From contig CM067379.1 in the NCBI GenBank assembly GCA_034510155.1, positions 29,679,145 to 29,743,144 of the forward strand: a stretch of DNA of 64,000 nt. The letters are read 5' to 3'. The notes under the pieces were generated by a model. The model did no database searches. It saw only the letters and a program-made list of their open reading frames with translations, and was not told where the DNA came from. Below are positions 39,401 through 54,400 of this stretch, piece by piece. Made by a program: the position numbers and the translations under genes. How positions within the stretch are numbered: position 1 is the first letter of the stretch; the number at the start of each line of letters is the position of its first letter. This stretch comes from Eucriotettix oculatus (Eukaryota; Arthropoda; Insecta; Orthoptera; Tetrigidae).

Positions 39401-42400
39401 TCGAATCCGGGCTATGGATACTCCAATACTGTGATTCCCCTGCATAGTAATAAGGCCCCCTAATTTTAGGCAGTCGCTATTGGTCATTAGCAGTTTGGTG
39501 CGACTATGAAGGGAAATTTTAAACAATTTTAAAGCTATAATACATAGGGGTAGTCGGGGCGGTACGGGAAACCCTTTTTTAACTGGATAGTGCTGGAGGT
39601 TGGTAAATAGGGGTGGAACATTTTAACTGGTCAAGGAAGAAGTCCTTGCAGCTGACTTGACCAAGTTATGACTGCGCCTTTTGAATGAACTCTTTTTTTT
39701 GGGGGGGGGGGGTTAACAGGCTACATGAGGGTGATCCTGAAACAAGCAACTCCCCTTTAATAGCATAGGAAGGGAATTGAAAAGGGGGATGCGGAAGGTA
39801 GAGCAAGGTAGCCAAGGGTTAACTAGGGCCCCCGGGCTATGGTTTAAGGATCCTACCCGGTGTTACACCTAAAGCGATGCAGGGGAAACCCTAGAAAACC
39901 TGCATCAGGCCGGTCGGGCATTTTTTTGCACCTTATATTTATAATTTTTACAGAATTTCGACAGAAGGTAATTCACCAAACTCCTCCTTTTCAATTTTTT
40001 GAAGGTATATATTCGTATCAGCTGCATACAAGTTATGTGTAAGGTTTAAATCTACTTGTATTGAGGCTCGGTGAAAAACCTTAAACTGAAACTTGCGTGC
40101 GGGGCGTAACGGGATACTACTGTATAAGGCACAATGTTATATTGTCAGTAAACTTTCTGTCCGGTGACCACCGGAAACTCGATACGCTGACCACGTGTCA
40201 CTCCAAAATTCGGAATGTGTCATGCAAGATGACAGTCCGCAGGCGACTCGGTAGGCCCAGGCCCTCAATGGGCTGTAGAGCCAAGGAGGAAGGGAAGGAA
40301 GGAGGACCACCGGAGTATCTCCATCAGAACTAAACAATTAAATAAGAAAATGGTCCAGCGTTAATGTGACAGAAACTTTATTTATTAAATTTTGAATCAA
40401 TTAACGTCTGATATTAAAATACTAAAATGAAATCATTTTCAACCGATTTTTTCAGACACTTTTGTTTATTTTTAATCAAACCATGTTTCTGCGCTTATTC
40501 GCACCTTCTTCAGGTTTTTCTCTTCACAATCAAATTATTATTACATCCTATTTTTAAAAATTCAACAAATATATATAAACACCAAATTTTTATATAAAGA
40601 GAAGTCTAAAAAAACCGGCCGAAAATTATTTCATTTTAATAATTATTTATTAAAATTTAATATGATCTGCAACGCTTCTCCTCCAGTTTTTGGGACTACA
40701 TCGGGCAAAATTTGAGAATGAGACACTACAAAAGTAAATGATTTAGCCACAAAGGTGGATATTGACAAATAAATGCAATACAGAAACATTAAAAATATAT
40801 TAAATCGAAACGCGGTTGAAGCTTACAAATATAGAATTTCATGGACTAAACTCCTTCAGTGGAAATGCTCAAATCTTCCGTCAACAAGTGCCAATGTAGC
40901 CTTTACGTTGTTGTGTAAAATGAAGAGCATAAAGACAAAGTTAAGAGGCAGTAGACAGAATTATTCCATTTCGTCCAGATACAAATTAACAACCACCAGT
41001 TAGATTGGACTCAAGTTGAAATTTGACACAAAAACTATATATTTCGCTACTTTACATACTCGGGTGATCAATAATTCCATTAATATTAAAATTCATACAA
41101 AAATCTTAATGGAATTTAAGACACTGTCATAAAGGTCTCCAAATTTTTATCAGATGAATTCGGTTGGGAGCAGAGAAGAAATAAGGATGAATAAAACAAG
41201 GTAGTTGACAGCTTCACAACTAATTCTGCAAATAAAATCTTAGAGACTGTTTCTGATTGTTTTACTTGTTTCATGACTTTTACACACTTTTACATACTGG
41301 TGTCTAAAATTATGATATAAAATAAAGCTCTTATTGCCAATAAAGTTTACGAATTAAAGAAAAATATCTACGTTGTTGGGTATTATTTTACATGAATCCT
41401 AGACTGTTTATTTAATTATTTTGGTTTAATATTCATTTATTTTTAATTTCTATTTACTTAATAGCTACCACCAAGGACACCAATAAATTTATTCAAAGCT
41501 TAAATTACTGATCAACAATATTTTTTTAAATCTATGTACTTAATTGTCTCATATCCAATTATCACAGGAAAGAAGATATATTCCTGTGATCGGTGTTTTC
41601 AGTTCCCGTGACGTCCCTGAAGCTCAGATCAGTTCAACCCTCCAGGGAATGCGGGCTTAGTTATATTTGTACCTGCCACGCTTGAGGGCGTTGATGGTTC
41701 CCCCTGGGGAAAACGGTTCTAACACCTCGCCGCTCCACGCGCAAATTTACTCAGAAAATTGAATGCAATTCGTTTTAATAATTGTCAGGTTTTGCCACAA
41801 ATAATTTCGAACCCAATTTCAATACTACGCGGGGTATCATTAATCAATAGACACACACACACATGTATATATGTAGAATTAATTTATGCTTTAAGGATAG
41901 TTGATCAGCTTGAGACTCACCACCCACTGTGGCATTGCCCTTGCAGCCCGAAGCCGCGTGGAAGGGTTCGAGATGGCCATGGGGCGCCATCTCTCGTTGC
42001 CGGCGCCCTGGAACAAACACGATTTTTATTATATAAAAAAACAACTTTGATTATTTAAAACATTAAAAAAAGATAACAGTCCAAACTGACGGGGACCGAC
42101 ATTTTTTCCATTGCCGTCGCGTCGAGAGCGCACGGTTTCGTGTAACGTGAATGTTTATTTGGACTGACGTCAGGACAAAAATGTGTTCATGTTAATAAGA
42201 TGAAGCAAGGTGCAGTGCAATTCCATGCCTCATTACGCAGTTTTCCATAAATGACTGTACGAATAAATATTTCGTATGTTTGAAATAGCAACCAACAATA
42301 AATTACCATACACCTTTCTCCGAAGGGATTGTATTACTTTATATTTTATCTACAGTAAATATTAATAAAATATTTTTGTATTAATTCATTAATGTATGTT

Positions 42401-45400
42401 GTAGATTCGGGGAAACATTAGAACGATACATGATACAAACCTGCAACGAATTATGGTTTAAAATGTCATGTTAATGTTCAGTACGCAAAAATCTGTCATT
42501 TTAGACACATATAAGCTCACCATATTTGTTTCAGGTAATATGGAGATTAATTCCTGCAAAACTCATGGAAGGATTACGACGAACAATAGAAGGTTATTTA
42601 TAATACGTAAGTTTGAATATTTCCGTTTGATTTATAACCGCTTTTCACGAAACGACGGCAGATTTCAAACTTGACTTTTGCTCAATACGAAATTTAGGTA
42701 GTATCAAAGTATGATAAAAAAAACACATTTGATCAATAATTTCCTGCAAAATACGAACACGTGGAAGGCTGATGATAAACAACACGAATTTAAAAAAAAA
42801 TAACTAAGCTACTATGTGTCTGTCTTATTTAAAACCGTCCTTTAACGTGACATATATGCACGAAACCCCGGAAGATTTAAAACTCGACTTTTGTCCAATT
42901 ATAGCCTGCAATATGAACTTAAGGAAACTCCAGAGGGTGATAAAAACCAATACGTAATAATAATTATTAATAATTTTAATTTAATAAATTTTTTGGCACT
43001 TCCAAATGTAGACGGTGTGAATCCTTGAAAACCTTAGCTTATGTGTGTTTTTTTAAATTTTTTATGTTTAGTAATAGAGAAAAAAATTCAATCGTTACAG
43101 TTTGAAAGATTTGGTAGACGATGTGTTAAGTCTGACGAAATAATTTAAAGAGAGAATTTAAAATAATTAACAACATTACATATAATTAATATTTTCGTAT
43201 ATCGTGTTTCGTTAATTTTTTTTACATTTCTTTTATTCGATGTACAAAATTTAATATTTTAAGTTTAAAATCTTCTGTGGGGGCAGGATTTAAAATTTCA
43301 TGTAACGAAGAGCATTTTAATGAATTTATATGACTGTAAATTTTATACTCTCTAGAAATTCATTCTTATTTGTCGACTATGATGTGAAATTATAAGGAGA
43401 ATTTTTTACTTTTTTAAGATACCGGGCGTAATTATCACCGCGTGTATTCTTGACTCATTTAGTGTACCAGGAGAAGTTTTAAGTCCTTTGAAAGTACCGG
43501 AGATATTTTCACTCTCTTAATCCACCAAGATGATTTTGACTCTTTTAAGGTATCAGATCTACTGGATAGATCCATCCCACCTTCAGTCTTGTCATCTGTG
43601 TAATTCTGCCTTAAATATAGACCATATCATCAATCAATGCCCCAAATACCACCAACACAGACAAAAATACCTGCAGGGAAAAACTACAAATCTGTTTTAG
43701 ACTCCCATGAATACCAAAAAGACATTATTAAATTTTGTAAGGACAGTAATATTTTTGATTTAATTTAAATCTATTGTATTCTGTGTTCTCTTTTCTTAAA
43801 ATCAAATGTAAAGAAGATAAATAATTATTTAGTGGTAACAAGCAGAAAAATGGATGTTAACAGTATTTTATTACGTAAATTCATAATAGTAAATAATGTG
43901 AATATAATTGTAAAAAATCTGTAAATAGTTGTCACTGTGGTTGCTAATGACCAGACAGTCGATTCGACCGTTATAAATGTATATTTTTTAAATCTGGTTA
44001 CGTCATAGTAGGTGTGCAGAGGTAAATGTTGAAAAACTAACGCGATAAATGATTGTTGAATCACAATTTAACAAAGAGAATAGTGTCCAATTAAATACTA
44101 TACCGGTCTAATAGAAATAAGAAACGGAGAAACTCCGGGGACCCAGATAGAACATATTTTAAACGAACATTAGAAAGTTTGTCCTTCATACAGTAGTAAA
44201 GTGATTAAAAAGGCAGTATCATTCAAAACTTGAAATACTTTTACAAAACAGATTAGTGGATTATAAGATATTACAAAATGTCAGTAAGGATAAATAGAAG
44301 AATATTCAACTACAGCTCGTTAGATTCATTTACGTTATATTTGGCATGAAGCAGGCGAAATTAATAAGGGTTGTCTCTGTACTGAAATCTCACCAGGTCT
44401 TAAATGAGACGTTCTGTATTTCTATTTCAATATTTAACAGGTTTTGAGTATATTAAAGGGCTAACTTGTCCTCAAATCTTCCCTCCGGAATGGAGAGAAT
44501 TTCGCCAGCGGTTCTTGTCAGATAAGCACTCTTTTGATTGCGATCGGGATCGATGGACCCGAAGACTTGCTTTGACCTGCCCACATACTTTAGTCAATAT
44601 ACCACGAGAGACAGTCTCCAGTCCTCAGTTTGTCTCAAATACACCATATCCCTAATTTCAAAAAGCTTCACGTAAAAATATCAGTGAAAACTGCGATCAA
44701 TTGTAGAGTAATGCTAAAAAGTTCAAAGTAGAAAGTCAAAAAATAACATTTAATATTTGTTAAAACTTGTATCACGGTATTGTGATATATTCCTTAACAC
44801 CTACTTTTAATGATTAAATTATTAAAAATATTAGCAGTCATGATATAATTAAATTGGAACACTTGAGAACATATAACATATATAGGCGCATGTCAAACTA
44901 ATAATAATTTTTCAAAACTCAAAGTTTTAGTTCCTAATGATTATATTTATACTGGAAACGGGTCAAAATAATTTTTTAAAAACGAATATGCTTTCTCACG
45001 TTTTAATATTTTTTTTTGTAAATATTAAATATATTGCTTAGTGAACTTTTTATTTCAAAATTATAGTCCTGAATACTGAATAAAAATGTATTGCTATTTT
45101 ACTATATAAATATTATAATTGTCGTAACTGTTCATTAATTTCGGATTTTATTCATTTCTACGCTACGTGATTTTGGCCTCAGGTAGCTGTTACTTTTTTA
45201 CTTCAATTTTAAATTTTTTTAAAGTAATATAAAAGACGAAAGGGAACAATCATAGTCAAATTCTGTAATGGTAAACAGATACCTTATAAAAATAAAAATT
45301 AAATTTTAATAAACGGCGGTCACCATGTGGAGAAGTAGTGTGAGATATTAGGTAACGATTGATATAAAAATATCTGGAATATAACACTCTGTTATTTTTA

Positions 45401-48400
45401 AAATAAATATGGGAATTTACTTGAAAAACAGCCTTTGCATATTGTTTAATAAATTCTTAAAATTGAAAATTAATGTCCGATAAATTGAAAAAAAAGAAAC
45501 GTATTTCTATTTTGCCGTAAAACTATTATTATTTTTATAACTCTTTCGTAATTTTTGATGTAATTAATTTATTAACTGTCTTAATCGCGTAGTGGTTGTT
45601 TTTAACTTGTAAAACTTTATTCATGCCTGTTAAAATCTCTTGCCATTTAAGGAACTTTTAACTAGTAATACGGGTGAATGTCAACATTTATATTGAATTT
45701 CTGTAAAGCTGAACAAATGCTATATAAAAATATATTTAATGAATTCTGAATAATAAATATTAAAATAAAAAGTGTATGAAAATTGATGTGAAAAATAAAA
45801 GACTTCTAACACGTGTTTTTATTTTGGTTTTTACTTGAAAACAAACTCTTAGGGAACTATGAATCATATCCTGTGTGGCCACATATTGTAGACGGAAGTT
45901 CTACGCAGTTTTACCCTTGCTGATATCAATCAATTTAAGCTTGTTCAACAATCCATATCATGGAGAGAAAAAAACACAGATCGCGAAGCAATTACCTCGG
46001 ACATTTTTGGAATGAGATTAATTCGTGTGGCAGGGCATAGAAGCTCATATCAAAATGGGGGAATGGAATGAGGGTAATGGCTTTTAATGGTGCCATTATC
46101 GTTGGGTAATTACAATATTTGTCAACGTAACGGCACGCAGGGATCGATGATACTGAGGCTTACTGTCACCTCCCTTGAGAAATTCATGACGAGGAGTGAC
46201 ACATGACCGTCGTCACAACAAACTGGAGCCAAACGATTTCACCATCTGCAGATCAGCAGAGATTTTTGTAATTGGTGTATGGAATAATAAGGTGAACGCT
46301 GGTTGAATGAAAGGAGTGGTGTAATCATATTTATGTTGATGAGCAAACCAGCCGCTTTCCGTAGGAGCATAATCGACATGCAAGTTCGTTGATCTGAACT
46401 GGCGACGTTTGACCTGCGTGAGAGGAATAAACAGGTTATAGCCCCATGTCAGTGGAATGTAAACTCAAATTCGGAAAGTCATACAATTGATACGGATGTT
46501 CAAACGTTGATCCAGTTGAATTTAGAGCGTATTAACTTTTAGTGCGTGTGTAAGTGAGAAGCCCCTGGTGGTGGTGTTTTATATGTTGCAGGTGGCAACT
46601 AGAAGCACTGCAGTGGCCTATCGATTACTCGGTCTTGTCGGTCTACTCCGGCCCTCGCACACAACAATACCAGACGGTCATTGTCCAAAATACACTATTT
46701 GTAATGATTCACAGAATGTCGGCGAGTAATGGAGTGTTTCGATCGCCAACCTTGCCTTCCATTTAGGAAAAGCCCTTTTCAACGTTTTAAGTTTGCCGTT
46801 TGGTTTCTGATCCGTTATACGTATGGAGTAATTTCTTATATATAATATCTTCCCGACGACATTGAAGTATTAAGAGTCAGAAGAAGACTTGGAAACCATA
46901 ATAAATGGCATGAACGTGGTCTTGGAGGAAGAGTACAACATGAGGATTAATAGAGGGAAAAACCAAGGTAATGGAGTGTTGCATGGGAAACAGTGGAATA
47001 AGAACGGAAGTTAAATTGTGAAGAGATATTTTGAAGGAGGTTAAGGAATTATGCTACTGGGTTAACATAATAAGTAGGGATGTTAGAAGTATAGTAGACG
47101 TAAACAGTAGGACAGCACAGGTAAGAAAGACTTTCGCAAAAAAGAGGAATTTACTTACGGGTAATGTAAGTCTGATTATTAGGAAATCAATGCTAAAAAT
47201 GTTGATATGGAGCGTGGCGTTATATGAAACGTGGACGGAAGGAGTTACAGAAAGGAAAAGAATAGAAGCGTTTAAAATATAGTGCTGTAGGAGGATGCTG
47301 AAAATCGGATGGGTTAATAGAATCACTAACGAGGAAGTTCTAAGCAGAATAGGGGAAGAGAGAACAATGTAGAGGACGTTGACGAAGAGAGTGGATAGAT
47401 TAATTAGAACACGTTTTAAGACATGAGGGTCTTGTAAAATTAGCATTCGAGCAAGTGTGGGATAAGAACTGCACCAGACCAGTGTAAGGACTGAATACCA
47501 CATTGCAGAAGAAGCCTATTTAATTCGCCCTAAAATCATACCGTCAAGAATCGTAAAACGTTTGTGCATATATTAGAATGAGTAATTTTTTATCTTGATG
47601 TGTATTACTCTGTTAATATTTTAAGTAACAGTTGGGCCTGATAAGTATATGTTACTGAAAACTTAAAATTTTCAATTTCGAGAGTGTTCCGCTCACAACT
47701 ATCAATTTATGAGCCATTTACGGGTTATCTTGTAATTATCAGTTCCGTTGATAAATTTATTATCCTGAATCAGTATTGCAGTATCTACTCCGGCGTTCCC
47801 GATCACTGCTATAGATAACGCTTTCTAGAGTGTTAGTGCCACACATGCCAATATATTGGAAATGTTTTCAGAGATGTGTGTGTGTGTGGTAGCCAACATC
47901 ATGGCATTCGAGGCACGAACACACAATCTCCCGGGAGTCATACGCTCTGAATTAGTAAAGCTAGCCGACCACTACGCGACTTCTCATTCCACACAACATG
48001 GGGGCGTATAACTGCATGCTCGCTCTACTTTTAGCTCTTTTTGAATGCTAGTAATCGAATTTTCAAATTGCCAGACTGAAGATAATTGGAAGACTGCAGG
48101 GACCTTTCGCTTCGATTATTACGTCTCGACTTTGAATTAGGTAGTCCAGCGCAGCGGGTAAGGCGGCCTGCTGCTAGTAATACTGAAAGACAGATACGAT
48201 AAATAGCCGCGATGTCACATATTCACCTGCCACACACGCTCCGATTACTCAGCGTAGTTAACTTCCTAAGGTAACTGAAAACAAAGGGGGGGGTTAAATA
48301 AAAATATTTTTCATATAATCCTGCGTTGTTGTTGGTCTGAAGCAACCCTCCATGCTAACATATCCTGTGCAAGCCTTTTCATTTCCCGTAACTACCACAT

Positions 48401-51400
48401 ATTCAAAAAATTAGAATTTTAATCATTAACTCTCTGACTTGTTTATGCAATGCTTGATTTATTCTGCGGGTTGTTTCCTCAGTCACAAAATCTTTGTAAG
48501 CAATGGAAAAACTTAAACACTTCATTCCACATATACTAACGTTATGAAATCGAATTTCGTCTATTGCTGCGCCTGTGAACTCCATCGGACTATAAATATG
48601 TGTTCCATCTTATCCTTAAATATTGTATTCTATTTTGTTATAACAAATACAGTCGCGAGTACAATCGAATTGAAGTACTGTTTTTATAGTATAGAGTTAC
48701 TTCACTCCTAGCTGCTATACATTTATTCATCCATTCCTACTTCCTTTGCTGCGTCATTTTCATCCACGTTACTTACAGATCCTTAAAATTCATATATTAT
48801 TAACGTGGCTTCAGTTAGAAAAATTTGCGAATTACTCGCTCTAATGCGAACTCATACCGAGTTCGTTTCATTTTACTGCGAGGTAGTATAGGATACATCA
48901 CAGAGAAACGAACATCACATTAGATGGAGAAAGTCTAAGGAATTTAAAAATACCTCGGAAGCACGACTCCTGAAGAAAAGAGATCGGAAACGGATATCAC
49001 AAATAGAAGCAGACATGGAGCTCAGCTCTATCAGTAGTTGAGAACACTACTGTAGGTCCTATGAAGATCGACAGACAACTTATAACCTAGAACCATGCAC
49101 TGGAAGAGTTGAAAGCAAATTACTAGCAAGTGAAATGGAGTTCCTGAGGACGTGTATGCAAACACCCAGAAAAGACAGGATAAGAAATGAAGAAATAAGA
49201 GAAAAAGTCGAAATTAAGTAAGCTTTAAGGAAAATGAATATCTCAGGTCAGATTTAACCGATTTACTTCTCAAAAGAATGAATAACAATAGAACAGCAAA
49301 GATATGGATGTAGAGAGATTTAAGAGAAACTGAAGGAAGATCAAGAAGAAGTTGGACAGATCAAGTATAAGGAGAAGTGGAAGAGAGTGGTTCGGAGTGT
49401 GTAGAGTGGAGGAGGAAGAACGGATCTGGACAGGAAAAGCTGGAAAAATCTTATAAATGCAATCATCCGGGGAACTAGAGACGGAACATGATAATGAGAG
49501 GGAAGAAACGTTACTCACTTAAAATTATAAGACTTTCCGCCTGTTTTTAAAATAATTATATACAGATAAAACAAAATTACCACTTTTACAGACAATTCAT
49601 ATTCATCATTATAAGACATAAATAAATTTCTCCAGGTTTTTAACTACAGACAAGAAATTAGAAATTTAAAGTGCCAATGTGCCTTTAAAAATAAATTATT
49701 AAAATTTGTAGTTTGGAATTAATATAATCAAAATCACTACACGTAATAGCCCTGAGTAACGCCATTCCTAAAACATGAATTTTTCCAACAAAAGAAAATA
49801 GGTTATAAAGAAAAAATATTTTTATAGTTATTTTATGTGGATAAATTGGTATAATGTTAGAGAGAAATTGAAATATTCTTCAGTTTTTTTGTCTGGTATT
49901 TAACGTGCAAGGGGTAAAATTTCCGGATGAATATTTTAAGGACCCGATATCATGCGTAGAAATAGACTTTGCTCAGACGTGAATTCTGCCAACTGGCGCC
50001 TACAGACATGCGAATTAGAAGAGAAATAAAACACCAAACGAGTAACCTTTAAATCCAATAAAATTACTCCATACACATACGCGCTTAGACAACGAATTTG
50101 TTAAAATTCAAGACTCCAAGATATTACAAGAGAGATGTGAGAAATTATTCCGCGGAGGAAACATTTTCGCTATTTGGCATTTACTTGATTGTTTATTTAT
50201 TAGTGTGTTAAGACAATATTTTCCTTATGCTTTCGCTGAAGCGCATAAGCTGAAGGCTGATTTACATATTCTGCTGTACAGACAGAACCATATATGAAAT
50301 TGTTATCAGTTTCGGACGTTGATGTATCTTATCTGACCGCTCCATGCAGTGATGTTTGCCTTTCTCTAATTAGAACAGAGAAAGTTTTTTTCGTGTATTA
50401 CAAAGAAATATTTAACCGTCATTATAGTGTAAAGACTTCTAATAATGTGTATATACGATCTATTTTTACGCACTTGTAAATTTAAAGTGCATATTTATCG
50501 TATCCGCGCGTCTTCTTTCTTTCGGATCCTCCATTTAAAACAGGTTTAGAATCTATTGAATTATAACTGTTAAGTTTAATGGGAGCAAACAGTTGATGTT
50601 TATTTCGATGACCCAAAAACTATTTTATGTAGCAGCCATGCGTCTTCTTCAATAAGTAACTGTTAGAGAAGTTTTAAGTAACATTAACCTACAACCACCT
50701 TAAACAAAACAATAAATATTAAGTATGTATGCTCTTTTAATTTATAGAAGTCCATAACGTACCGTATCTAAGAGAAGTATTAAGTAACTACTTCGAAGTG
50801 CTTCAATCAGTTTAACTAAATAATATAACGTATTTGTTAGTGTGAAAAACCTGTTTGAAGTGTACTCTCTGTAACGTAGGATCTTTGACGAAGCTAAAGC
50901 CGAGTGTTTCAGGAAGAGCGTTACTCAGGGCTAATTCTGTTAGAACTTCCAAAATGAAAAACTCAGCTATGGTTGAAGGTAATTTAAGGGACATTCAGTA
51001 TGCTATAATTGCACACATTGACAACACATCACTCCGATCTTGTTTCAAAATGACCGCCTTTTTGCACGCACACATGTCCTGAGTCTTTCCGGCCACTCAT
51101 CTATTGCAGTACGCACTGTCTCTATAGGGGAAATCCGCCACTGCTGCCACTAAATAACGTTTTAAACTGTGGGTTATTGCAGACGAGATTCTCAAGCGCT
51201 GACCAAAGTTTGTAGTTCTAGGGATTGAGATCTGGGCTGTTGGAAGGCCAATCAGCAGTCGTGATGGTACGTTGCGTTCCAGCTACTCCTTATGGGTTGG
51301 AACAGAATCTTGCTTATGTTTAAACAAGACTTTATTCAACCCTTTCACGATTGGGTCCAACACAGTATTTTCGTACAGCTTTGCACTGTTTTTACACCCT

Positions 51401-54400
51401 TTTCACAGATATGCAGGGTAGTGGTGCCATGATAACTCATTCCCCCACCAAACCATGACTGAGGAGCTATGATGGCGTCTCTAAATTTTCGGGAGTCTTT
51501 TCACGAGATGACGAAGCATTTAACCCTGTCATTCTGGCGGTTGGAACTTTGTACTACGATGTTTAAGATTTTCTCGTCGGTAAAGAGAATTGATGTGTGG
51601 CCATTTTTGGCGTACAGCTGGAGAAGGCGTTGACATTTCAGCTCCCTTTGCTTCCTCAGACTAGCGTTCAGGAAATGTCCAGTACACCGACGGAAGGTTC
51701 TAGCACCAAGGTCGTCCCTCAATACTTGGGACATTGATCTTTTGAAATTTAAACATGACGAGAGATCGCCGATTTCTTGCCACTGCTTTGACAGCTGCTG
51801 GAGTCCTCACATCTTCCCGACGGCCATCTATTATCGAACAAATCGCTCGGTCGTTTGATAACAAACATTCAACTGATTTTAAGCTTTTTCATGATTTGAA
51901 AAATGTCTGCAGCAGATTTTCCAACCTTATGCAGAGCTATCACAGCTACACGAGTTTCATAATCGCCGAATTCCAAGATATACGATCTGCACCTTTCACT
52001 ACTGACCTCATAATGACGTAGCATGCATCACAGCAAAAGGATACTTTTTTACCCTGACAACAGGAAGTGCAGTATGCACCAAAAGTTAGTAACAGTATTT
52101 ATGGCTAGACTCGATAGTGATATGAATACTGTAACTCGTGGTACAGATATATCAGTATACGATTAAAAGTTTTGTTACTTCCGGCGTGACATTTTTTTCC
52201 CCTTTAAATCATAAATTAGCTTCCTTTCAGTTTTCAGCCATGTGGTTATAGTAATATAAGATTGCTGTCTCATAGTTTAAAAATTCGTATCAAGTCAATT
52301 GTACCCTTAACAATATACGTTGGTCGAAAAAATCTGCTTGTTTCTTTACATAATTTATTGAAAAAGATAATTTAAAATACACAACAAAATAGCGACCTCC
52401 TGTGGTGTAGTCAACCCAGAGGTCCCGGATTCGAATCCTGGCATGGGCTTTGTGGTGTTTGGTCTTTGTTTACACCGCAAAAATATTATTATAACTAGGA
52501 ATTGTTAAATAATAAAAAGAGTATATTTAATTTGAATATATTCCATTTAATTATGATGATATTACATTATAAAATTTCCAAAAGAAATATAACTCAAATT
52601 AAGTTTTAGTAAAAATATTAATTTACGAGTAAAATGCATAATCAAATTGGCTCAGTCGGTAAAGCAAAAAGAATCTATGCAGCTTCTAAATGGCTGCTCC
52701 CGGGAACGCGGGTGACGAACGATATAATTGTAATAAAAATCGCGAATCAACGAGAATGGTTTAAGTGGAAAAACCGGAAAAAAATGTCGTTACCAGATGT
52801 TCTGCGTGGTGACGTCGTTCTTTGTTTGCCGTTGCCGGAGGTTCCTTTGCTGGACACGTCTCCTCTAGGTTAAATCTCCATCAAATGTTATCTTTTTGTT
52901 TTCTATACTCCCATCAAATGAATCTTCTTTCTCATAACATGCCGAATTTAACTTTTACGCATGTTGCTTCTTCAGCCACTCTCTCTCGTCCCGCCTTTCT
53001 CGGGACAGCTCCCCGGACCAAATGTTCAAATACTATGCACTCGAGGCAATAAATAATGTTGTAAAACGGCGACGTTTCCCGCCTACTCGGCCTCACCAAA
53101 CCACCCTCGTTTTTCGTCCTGCTGTACGCAAATAACAAAAACTAAATTATTTTTGCTTTACCCGTTGAGTGGAGGGGCCATGAGTCACCACAGCTTGGAT
53201 ATTTGTGTCGTCATGGTCGCGAAGACCGGGTTTAAGACTGACTGATACGCTAACCACGTGTCACTCCAAATTCGGAATGTGTCATGCAAGATGACAGCAC
53301 GCAGTCGACTCGGTAGGCCGAGGCCCTCAATGGGCTGTAGAGCCATGGAGAAAGGAATAATCAAAATTATAAAGATAAAATAATATATCTATAAAACTGT
53401 CCCGCTGTAACACGATTTACTGTGATCCATTGATTACATTGCACTCTATACGGTCTAAACGCCACTTATAATGTTAATTTTTTTAAAAAAAGATTAGTGT
53501 TTATGAAGGAACTTTTACTGATTATTTGAATTAATCAAAGGTTACTTTAAATAAAACATTTAAAGGGCTGCATTTCGAAGATTTTCATAACTGTGAGAAA
53601 ATTACCGCACAATCCTGTATACAATAGTGCCACATGTTGCTTCTTCCTAAAAATAACTTTATTTATTTAACAAGTGTTTAAGTAATAATACATTCATGTT
53701 ACGAATTTGTGCCAATTTGATATTATATTTTCATTGTTGTTGTTGCGGTATTCAGTCGTAAAACTTCCATGCTAACCTATCTTGTGCACGCCTTTTCATA
53801 TCCTCATGATTAGCACAACCCACATCCTCCCTAATCAGCTAGTGTATTCTATCCTTGACCTCCCTCTTCTCTTCTTACCCCACACACTTCCCTCTAATGC
53901 TAATTTTACAAGACCCTCATATCTTAAAACGTGGCCTATTAATCTATCCCCTCTCTTGGTCAACGTCCTTCCATACTGTTCGCTCTTCCCCTATTCTGTT
54001 TAGAACTTCCTCTTCAGTTACTCTATCCACCCATCTGATTTTCAGCATTCACCTATAGCACCACATTTTACATTACACGTTACGTAGACGAAATGCAGTG
54101 TATAATGGGATGTGGAGTAGTAATACCACTGTGGATGTTGTAGTATTATTAATATCTTATCCATTTATCCTCGTAAAAATTGTTCCTTGGGGCGATGTAA
54201 TACACTACTTTAAAAACTCACAAGCCGCAGAACTCGAAACCCATAAAGAAAACTCTTAAAGGTATTGCATATATGTACCAGTTGGTTTAAATTGAACAAG
54301 TAGCTACTACTGGCTGAGAAGGATGTTTCAGTATTAAAGCCTTAAAAGTCGAAACTATTCTCAAAATTATGATAATTAAAGGAAAGTAGAAGATAGGAAT

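Larger units (their letters stand above)
33296..41920 (-). other. LUBEL intron, 8.6 kb
   Basis: Holds a LINE fragment (34410-35130), family A repeats (37385-37505, 39705-39925), a SINE (39368-39510) and a family B repeat (40150-40310). GC-richer patches at 35455-35610, 38490-38800, 39020-39200 and 41580-41750 have no recognisable product. Confidence 0.75.

Noticed and set aside
47054..47503. 149-codon minus-strand ORF
   Set aside because: Antisense of the LINE reverse-transcriptase fragment read on the plus strand.
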